A program made the position numbers and the translations under genes. Below the pieces are notes generated by a model, which made no database searches, was not told where the DNA came from, and worked only from the letters and a program-made list of their open reading frames with translations. Below, one piece after another: positions 57,639-64,000 of a DNA stretch of 64,000 bases; the stretch's first letter is position 1; the number at the start of each line of letters is the position of its first letter. Origin of the DNA: Cryoendolithus antarcticus (lineage: Eukaryota; Ascomycota; Dothideomycetes; Cladosporiales; Cladosporiaceae); contig NAJO01000017.1 of assembly GCA_002077065.1 (NCBI GenBank), positions 310,001-374,000 on the forward strand, written 5' to 3'.

Positions 57639-58040
57639 TGCAGACGCGGTGTGGGAAGAGGCAATGGCGGTCATGACGATGATACTATGATGATGCATTA
57701 TACCCTCTGAGTCTTTCTGGATCACGGCGTTCTGCGAGGGGTGGGCAATGTCCATAGATGCAGTAGAAAATTACTCCTCACTCTCAAATCGTCTCACTGC
57801 TGGTATGAGCTTCAGGCTAAGTAGTCCACGTCGCTGGTCGCTGTCGGTTTGCGATATACCGGACCGGCTGGTCCTCAGGGCGGCGTGTGGCAATCGTATT
57901 TGAACGATCCTTCTCAGCTTCACAAGGAGTACACACCTGCTTTTCCGAGTAGAGATCGGTGAACATTGCATACATATACAATACTCAGGGTCTGTCGATC
58001 ACGATTCGTCTCCGCTGCCTAGCATCCATCCCAGGATGAC
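57639..58040. other. Convergent intergenic region
   Basis: 402 bp between two converging genes; expected 3' UTRs only. Confidence 0.4.
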
Positions 58041-58650
58041 CTATTTTCCTCCGAACCAGCTTGAAAGCGTGCCCTTTGCCTCCTTGGCACCCTACCACGT
58101 AAGTCAGCTTCCACACTCTACCAGACCACGTCTTCATATATGATATATGTTCATTTCCTCACCTGCTGCACATTCCGATCAAACTTATCCGCCGCCTCGT
58201 TCACCTTGCTGCTCGTCTCGGCATACGCGCCCTCGAGCTTCTTCGCCGCATCCGCGCGGTAAGCCTCGAGCTTGGCATCCACCTCGCTGCCCTTGGCCTT
58301 GGCTTGATTGGCGAGACGCTCGACTTCGGCGCGCGCGTCCGAGGCGAGTACGGAGGCGTTCTTCTGTAGCTCGGAGCCTTTGTTTTGGACTTCGGAGGTG
58401 TTGGTCGTGGAGGCTTTGCTGCGGAGTTTGGCTGCGTCGGCTAAGGTGGGGGAGGGGTGTTAGTGGTGTGGTCTCGCGGGGGAAAGCTCGGCGAGAAGAC
58501 TGAGGTGTTGAGCGATTGAGTGTTAGGCTATCATGGCGCACCTTCAAGACGCTTCTCGGCGGCCTTTGGGTCGCCTCCGGATTGGTAGAGGTAGTAGCCG
58601 GCCGCTGCGGCGACGGCAACACCGACGGCGGGGATTGCGCGGTTAGACAT
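58041..58650 (-). CDS. Small calcofluor-white-hypersensitivity-type membrane-anchored helical protein
   Basis: Exons 58650-58542, 58440-58163 and 58091-58041 with introns of 101 and 71 nt give 145 aa. The N terminus MSNRAIPAVGVAVAAAAGYYLYQSGG is a short hydrophobic anchor. It is followed by a long charged, Ala/Lys/Glu-rich amphipathic helix (LANQAKAKGSEVDAKLEAYR) resembling LEA or apolipoprotein-like repeats, and a conserved end (GTLSSWFGGK). Fungal databases label similar proteins calcofluor white hypersensitive protein; mitochondrial or other membrane location is uncertain. The last exon is only 17 codons, and the WFGGK end is recovered only if the second intron is removed. Confidence 0.8.
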
Positions 58651-59375
58651 GACGGCGGTGGTAGTTGCAGTTGAGTGAGTGGGCTTGAGAGACAGTGGGA
58701 TGCAGATGGTGAGATGAGGGTCAGGTGAGGTGAGCCTGAGAGAATGCAGCTGGTTGTTATGCACCAGTCTCGGCCTTGTATTGCTAGCACGTTTCTGTGA
58801 CGTATTTACCGAGGGAGCTTCAGCCACACACGCTAGGAAGGCACGTTCAAGACATGCAGAACGAATATTACTCCATGCCACTTGGCTATTTCAGCACAGA
58901 AAAGCAGGTCTGGCTTGGACTTCTTGAGCGACTCACCTCCAAATTCCATTACCAGATATCGTACGAGCGCTGTCGATTCTTCCACGGGCAGGAATCTCGA
59001 GCGGGTTCGCCCGCCGCTAGTAAAGTTGGTCGATCATCTGGAAGTCGCAGCCTCTGGGGCGCTGTTTGGGACAAGCATTGTACGATCATCACATCAATCG
59101 TTTGACCAGACCTAGTCTTCAACCGCACCAAGGTCGGCCACCGATCATGCCAAGATGAATGTGACAGAAACAGCAGCAGTACAGTCCTCGTCCGAGTCAT
59201 CGACGACCCCTCACGAGACGCAGTCCGAGTTTACCTCGAACGTGCCGAGTCGGTCCATCAAGCCGGAAGACGAGTGGGAGGAAGATTCTGGGGTTGATGA
59301 TGGGGGGGCAATACGAATGAATGACAGGTGAAGACGATCCAGCCTCCCAGAGCATAGCATTGTATATTATACGAC
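58651..59375. other. Divergent intergenic region
   Basis: 725 bp between the small membrane-protein gene and the DysF gene; it holds both promoters. Short frames only. Confidence 0.4.
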
Positions 59376-61259
59376 ATGTCGCGCAACCCATCAATACTCA
59401 ACACCCTCACGGAGGTTCCCGAGGAGGGTACTCCTCAAGCAAATCAGATCACCCTTATAGACCAGACACGGCCTACAGCCCCGGTCGATCCTCCTGAAAA
59501 TGGCTTGGAGAGTGCTGAAGAAGAGGACAGTGACAGTACTCGAGCACTGACGCCCCTCGAACCGTTGTCGAAGCGCCTCACGAGCAGTTCCTTACGTCAG
59601 ACCGTCAAACAGCAAGTCGACAAGCAGAAGTACAGGCGCTACCAACAGGACCGCTTCCATGATCCTGATGCAGAGGCACCGCAGCCTGGCGACGAGGCCA
59701 CGCCCGCGCAGAAAGGCTATCTTGGACGTGGGACCGCGCGAGCGAAAGGCATGCTACGACGCAAGCGCACTCTCGGGCGTGGCACGGAAGAGGACAGCGT
59801 GATCGACATTCTATATGAGAACCAGCGCGGCGCTTTTCTCTTCGGCATCCCCATGTTCAGCAGCAGCTCATTGCTAAACTTCGATCCGAAGTCCTGGCAG
59901 AACAATACATTCCGCACTTCGCCAGTCGACATTCGCAATGCGCAAGTGCCTGACCCTAGCTGGGAGTGGGCGTGGCATAATTGGTATGTTGACATGAGTC
60001 GGGATGTCGACGAGGAAGGGTGGGAGTACAGCTTCTCGTTCCAGAAAGGCTTCGCATGGCACGGCAACCATCCTTGGTTCCACTCTTTCGTCCGACGGAG
60101 GAGGTGGCTGCGGAAGAGAGTGAGGAAGCACACTGTCCATCACACGAAGGAGCGTAGTCACGAGCTCACGGCAGACTACTTCACAATACGCCCAAGCACG
60201 GTCCGACCTCGTTCCCTCGACAGCAGTGCCATGCTTTCCAGCGCGCAAGCCCGCGCTTTCGCCAAGGTTGACGACGAGCCCGATATCGAGAAAGTCGAAA
60301 TTCCCGACATTGGCACGCTCCTTCACCTAATGCGCAAAGCTGCGGTAGATCGTGAGAAGCTCGTTGGTGTCCGTAAATTCATCGACCACGGCGGAGACGA
60401 GTTGTTCTACCTGTCAGACCGTATGCCGGAGATAATGTCTCTCTTCGTGTACCAGTCTTCCCGTCGCCAGCTACTCACAGACCTCATGCAGCGATTCGAG
60501 CACGCTAGCACGCGCAAGGAGTCGCTAGCAGATCACACTCATGATGACGAAGAGACGAGGAAGAAGCACGAAGCCGCGGCCAAGCACGCTGACAACTTAC
60601 TCAAAGCTGTTAATGCGGCTGATGATCAAGTCAAGAAGCTAGAGTACTGGTCTGACATCAAGTCCATGGCGCACGAAGGGCAAGCCCTACACGCTACTGA
60701 CAGTGTGCACTGGGATGAGAAGAAGTGGCAAGGTCTTGACCCTGCTGCCGCGCCTCACGATCAGGAGAGCTTCAAGAGCAAACAGCATCCCAGCGAGCTT
60801 CCGCCAGAGCTGCACAAGCATCCGGAGCATGTGGATGAGAAAGCAGCCAATGGGAAGGCGAGAGTGCAGAGGGAGAGCGACGAGACGGATGCAGGCTATG
60901 TCACGGCTGCTTCGCAGACTCCAGCCGTGAACGGTGCAAAGGGTGTCACCAGAGTTCCTGAGCCTGAGTCTGAGGTAGAGAAGTATGAGACGCCTGCTGA
61001 GACGCCGACGCCCTCTGTCAAGGGGAAGGGCAAATCCCAGTATGCTACTCTTGATGGTGTTGTGGAGGATGAGGAGGACGAGGAGCAACTTGATGGACCA
61101 CCGCTTGAGCGGGTGAAAGAAGAGCAGCGTTTTGAGGACGCGCAGGAAGAGCCCTCTCACGGGACGACGGCGGAGGCTGAGAAACAGACACCAGTCGAGG
61201 TTGTGATGCCGAAGGGTATTGACGCCGACTTCGGGCAGGACCCTGTGATCATGGAGTAA
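59376..61259 (+). CDS. Peroxin/dysferlin (DysF)-domain protein
   Basis: Single exon, 627 aa. The DysF domain lies at about residues 144-250: ILYENQRGAFLFGIPMFSSS, then SWEWAWHNWYVDMS, DEEGWEYSFSF and WHSFVRRRRWLRKR-like Trp/Arg motifs (here HPWFHSFVRRRRWLRKR). This layout is shared with fungal Pex24/Pex30-type peroxins and fission yeast Mug65. Unlike Pex30-type proteins no transmembrane segment is visible, so it is nearer the Mug65-like soluble group. The C-terminal half is acidic and low complexity (EDEEDEEQLDGPPLERVKEE). A role at ER, peroxisome or spore membranes is inferred from the domain only. Confidence 0.85.
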   Translation: MSRNPSILNTLTEVPEEGTPQANQITLIDQTRPTAPVDPPENGLESAEEEDSDSTRALTPLEPLSKRLTSSSLRQTVKQQVDKQKYRRYQQDRFHDPDAEAPQPGDEATPAQKGYLGRGTARAKGMLRRKRTLGRGTEEDSVIDILYENQRGAFLFGIPMFSSSSLLNFDPKSWQNNTFRTSPVDIRNAQVPDPSWEWAWHNWYVDMSRDVDEEGWEYSFSFQKGFAWHGNHPWFHSFVRRRRWLRKRVRKHTVHHTKERSHELTADYFTIRPSTVRPRSLDSSAMLSSAQARAFAKVDDEPDIEKVEIPDIGTLLHLMRKAAVDREKLVGVRKFIDHGGDELFYLSDRMPEIMSLFVYQSSRRQLLTDLMQRFEHASTRKESLADHTHDDEETRKKHEAAAKHADNLLKAVNAADDQVKKLEYWSDIKSMAHEGQALHATDSVHWDEKKWQGLDPAAAPHDQESFKSKQHPSELPPELHKHPEHVDEKAANGKARVQRESDETDAGYVTAASQTPAVNGAKGVTRVPEPESEVEKYETPAETPTPSVKGKGKSQYATLDGVVEDEEDEEQLDGPPLERVKEEQRFEDAQEEPSHGTTAEAEKQTPVEVVMPKGIDADFGQDPVIME

Positions 61260-61612
61260 TCAATTGCGTTTGACATGGGTTTAGCATGGCGTTAAGGGGC
61301 GTGTAGAGAGTGTTGCATGAGCGTGACTTAGCATGGTTGGGAGCATTGCGGAGCACATGAGGGGTCGGCGACTGTATGGTAGCGATACACAGCATGGCGA
61401 GTATATGATCATTACTGAAATACCTCTTTACGAGAACATCGTACTACAATAAAGTACTCACTGTGTTGTCTTCACAGTCAACGACTGAAGGCCCCCACCG
61501 AACCCCCACCACAACAGTCGCGTCGCACTTCACGCGTCTGCATACGGTAATTATCTCCTACCAAGTAAGCGACGACTCCAAAGCATGCACGCACAATGTT
61601 GCGCACAACAAC
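61260..61612. other. Intergenic: DysF 3' side and GCP3 promoter
   Basis: 353 bp with no recognised feature apart from AATAAA-like sequence near 61449. Confidence 0.4.
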
Positions 61613-64000
61613 ATGAGCACCACCGCCCCTCCCACACGCCTCGACTCCGCCCTCTCCTCCCTCCTCTCGCGCCTCATCCCCGACCGCCTGCCCCACGAAA
61701 CCCAAGAGCAAGCCGACGCCCGCTGGGAAGCCGCTAATGACCGTGCGCGAAGTCTCATCAATAGTGCGGCGGATGCTGAGGCGGATGAGGGCAGTGATGG
61801 GAGGTGGGAGGATGTCGAGTTTGTGGCTGAGGAGTTGAGGCGACGGTTGAGAGATGAGGGGAATGATGACGGGAGCGGGGACGGGGAGGAAGGGGCGAGG
61901 CGACTGGGTGGGTTGGTGGAGAGGCTGCAGGCGCAAAAGGTGCTGGGGAGAAAGGGGGGGATTTTGTGGTTTTTGGGACGGGTTGCTGAGGATATGAGGC
62001 GGGAGGAGAAGCGGGATGAGGAGGATGATCGGGAGGCAGGGGAGGGGAGGTTTGTGGGTGTGCCAAGGAGTCGAGGGATGGAGAGTCCGAGGACGAGGCC
62101 CGTGGGAGACAGAGCTACGGGTCTACGACCGCAGGAAGCTACTATGGGTGCGGAGCAGAAGGACGATAGGGAGAGTGGAGCCAGTGGAAGGAGTGACAGG
62201 CCGACAGAAGCAGCGCTCATGAGGGATTTGCCATTCACGTTGCAAGGCTTATCGTCTACAAATATGGTGTTCGAGGACGACGTGTCGCTCAAGCTACCGC
62301 CAACTCTGCCTGTGCCGATGATCGCTTTACTGCATGCACTTGCGGAGCCTGCACTGCTGTACAGGTCACTTGCAAAGTTTGCAGAGAAGTCAGAGACTGG
62401 AGGGCTGGTGAGTCAGAGTCTGCAGTCTGCTATTGGAATGGAGTTGCGATCCTACCTCACTCTGGTTGCACAGCTCGAAGGTCAGATCAGGCGGGCACTG
62501 CAGTCTGTGGACGAGCATGCGCCGAGAGGAGGGCTTGGGAAGACCGGCGTGACACTCAAGAGGCTGGTGGTCTGGACGCGAGATGCCACGATTGCACTGC
62601 GTCTGATGAGTCTGATCGTGGAGAGCTCGAGTGGCAAGAAAGGCGGAGAGCTGATCAGCTGCATACACGATTATGCCACCTCACACGGCGACCCATCCGT
62701 CCACACATTCGCCGAGCGACTACTGGGCAATATCACAAAGCCCTTCTACAGCATGCTGCGACGCTGGGTGTACGACGGCGAGTTAGAAGACCCTTACCAA
62801 GAGTTCTTCGTGCATGAGAACAGCGACAACGAAGATGGTATGGGACCTGGTGCCAGTAGCGTGTGGGAGCACAAATATGCCATGAAGCCCGCAATGGTCC
62901 CCAGCATAATGACACCAGACTTCGCCAATCGCGTCTTCCTCATTGGCAAGTCACTAAACTTCATCCGATACTCCTGTGGCGACTCACCTTGGGTCGAATC
63001 GCACTCCCTCACTTCGTCTCGCGAGCTCAGCTACGGCGACACAGCGACTCTCTCTTCGAGCATAGACACCGCCTACACGGCAGTCATGGCCCGTCTGCTT
63101 TCACTGATGGAAACAAAGTTCGCGCTGTTCACACACCTCACAGCTTTGAAGAAATATCTCCTACTCGGCCAAGGCGACTTCATAGCTCTACTCATGGAGT
63201 CGCTAGCGGACAATCTCGACCAGCCAGCAAATTCACAGTATCGTCACACCTTAACCGCACAACTAGAACACGCCATCCGGAACTCCAACGCCCAACACGA
63301 TAATGCCGACGTCCTCCGCCGCTTAGACGCCCGTATGCTGGAGCTCAGCCACGGCGAAATAGGCTGGGACGTCTTCACACTGGAATACCGGATCGACTCA
63401 CCTCTAGACGTCATCGTCACGCCTTGGGCCAGTAAGCAATACCTCAAAGTCTTCAACTTCCTATGGCGCGTGAAGCGGGTGGAGTTTGCGCTGGGAACGA
63501 CGTGGCGGAAATGCATGACCGGCGCTCGAGGCGTGCTGGCAGCTGTGGACGATAAGCTGGGTGCCGACTGGAAGTTAGCGCGAGGTGCTATGGCGGAGAT
63601 GATTCATTTTGTGGATCAGCTGCAATGGTATATTTTGTTCGAAGTCATCGAGGCGGGCTGGGAGGGGCTGCAGAAGAGTATCCGCAGACCCGATGCAACG
63701 CTGGATACGCTCATCTCGGCTCACACCGCGTACTTGAAGAGTATCACGAGGAAGGGCTTGCTAGGAGGCGGTGCTATCGACTTTCCAACGCAACTACATG
63801 AGCTGCTGAAGCTCATGCTCTCCTACAAAGAAGCCATCGACGCACTCTGGTCCATCTCCATCGACGAGTTCGGCCGCCGCCAAGAACGAGCCGCGAAGAT
63901 CGAGACCCGCACCAAGGCTGGCCGCTGGGGTCTCACAGAAGCCGACGACGACACTCCATTCCTCAGCACACGCTCTCCGATCCCCGCACTGCTGGCCATA
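61613..64000 (+). CDS. alp6: Gamma-tubulin complex component 3 (Spc98/Alp6), 3' end cut by window
   Basis: Subunit of the gamma-tubulin complex that nucleates microtubules at spindle pole bodies. The ATG frame from 61613 (MSTTAPPTRLDSALSSLL) is open to the edge: 796 codons without a stop or need for an intron. Spc97/Spc98 N-terminal (GRIP1) landmarks: LMRDLPFTLQGLSSTNMVF, GGLVSQSLQSAIGMELRSYL, LKRLVVWTRDATIALRLM, RRWVYDGELEDPYQEFFV, VPSIMTPDFANRVFLIGKSL. GRIP2: LKKYLLLGQGDFIALLMESL, DVIVTPWASKQYLKVFNFLW, RVKRVEFALGTTWRK. The GLVxQS..LR.Y block favours GCP3 over GCP2. A ~70-residue acidic, poorly conserved insert follows the N-terminal helix. Some 100-200 residues are probably missing to the right. 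Confidence 0.93.
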   Translation, partial: MSTTAPPTRLDSALSSLLSRLIPDRLPHETQEQADARWEAANDRARSLINSAADAEADEGSDGRWEDVEFVAEELRRRLRDEGNDDGSGDGEEGARRLGGLVERLQAQKVLGRKGGILWFLGRVAEDMRREEKRDEEDDREAGEGRFVGVPRSRGMESPRTRPVGDRATGLRPQEATMGAEQKDDRESGASGRSDRPTEAALMRDLPFTLQGLSSTNMVFEDDVSLKLPPTLPVPMIALLHALAEPALLYRSLAKFAEKSETGGLVSQSLQSAIGMELRSYLTLVAQLEGQIRRALQSVDEHAPRGGLGKTGVTLKRLVVWTRDATIALRLMSLIVESSSGKKGGELISCIHDYATSHGDPSVHTFAERLLGNITKPFYSMLRRWVYDGELEDPYQEFFVHENSDNEDGMGPGASSVWEHKYAMKPAMVPSIMTPDFANRVFLIGKSLNFIRYSCGDSPWVESHSLTSSRELSYGDTATLSSSIDTAYTAVMARLLSLMETKFALFTHLTALKKYLLLGQGDFIALLMESLADNLDQPANSQYRHTLTAQLEHAIRNSNAQHDNADVLRRLDARMLELSHGEIGWDVFTLEYRIDSPLDVIVTPWASKQYLKVFNFLWRVKRVEFALGTTWRKCMTGARGVLAAVDDKLGADWKLARGAMAEMIHFVDQLQWYILFEVIEAGWEGLQKSIRRPDATLDTLISAHTAYLKSITRKGLLGGGAIDFPTQLHELLKLMLSYKEAIDALWSISIDEFGRRQERAAKIETRTKAGRWGLTEADDDTPFLSTRSPIPALLAI

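Noticed and set aside
1..64000. tRNA, rRNA, transposon or CRISPR features
   Set aside because: No T-loop/anticodon cloverleaf pattern, terminal inverted repeats, reverse transcriptase/transposase motif or spaced direct repeats were found on reading; a covariance-model or repeat search could still reveal small ones.

Overview
The window is nuclear DNA of a filamentous ascomycete (Pezizomycotina). Gene density is high, about one gene per 2.4 kb, with genes on both strands. About 30 short GT-AG introns can be placed, mostly 47-83 nt with CTAAC/CTGAC-like branch sites. The gene set is fungal: a Ste7-type MAPKK with an N-terminal MAPK docking site, a HET-domain protein, a CAP10/GT90 transferase, a calcofluor-hypersensitivity family protein, and an alpha-amylase with an upstream AmyR-type site. 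Protein flavour suggests Dothideomycetes, perhaps Capnodiales/Mycosphaerellales. That is inferred from remembered family resemblance, not from a search.

Layout. 0-7.5 kb (all minus): an aquaporin cut by the left edge, SPT6, and a secreted GH13 alpha-amylase with five exons. 7.5-9.6 kb: a gene-poor gap. 9.6-15.8 kb (minus): a HET-domain gene with an in-frame stop, STE7-like MAPKK, and succinate dehydrogenase assembly factor 2. 16.1-22.5 kb (plus): HAS1 helicase, an aldehyde dehydrogenase, a BTB gene with an in-frame stop, and a repeat-rich hypothetical ORF. 23.2-28.6 kb: ERV25 (minus), divergent from a CAP10-type transferase, then arginyl-tRNA synthetase. 28.6-30.6 kb: a second gap. 30.6-36.8 kb: a disordered conserved protein (plus), cyclophilin-40 (CPR6) and SLY1 (both minus). 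37.5-44.6 kb (plus): a PNUTS-like TFIIS-N/CCCH protein, a second BTB protein, and an astacin-like metalloprotease. 44.8-54.7 kb (minus): acetyl-CoA carboxylase and a six-exon ALY/REF export adaptor. 55.0-57.6 kb (plus): an isochorismatase-fold hydrolase and an IFRD-family protein. 58.0-58.7 kb (minus): a small calcofluor-type protein. 59.4-64.0 kb (plus): a DysF-domain protein and gamma-tubulin complex subunit GCP3/Spc98, cut by the right edge.

Most genes are housekeeping functions: transcription elongation and mRNA export (SPT6, PNUTS-like, ALY/REF), ribosome biogenesis (HAS1), ER-Golgi traffic (ERV25, SLY1), fatty-acid synthesis (ACC1), translation (ArgRS) and microtubule nucleation (GCP3). 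I see no biosynthetic cluster, transposon, rRNA, CRISPR array or recognisable tRNA, and no clear novel multi-gene system.

The most useful observations are at gene level. Three genes have a single in-frame stop followed by an open, protein-like frame. ArgRS carries an alternative N-terminal extension that looks like a mitochondrial presequence. SLY1 appears to have a GC-AG intron. The ALY/REF gene has one intron about four times longer than its others, recalling the autoregulatory intron of yeast YRA1. A perfect AmyR-type site lies upstream of the amylase. Exon boundaries were placed by eye from reading frame, splice signals and family resemblance, and have not been tested with RNA or a database search.
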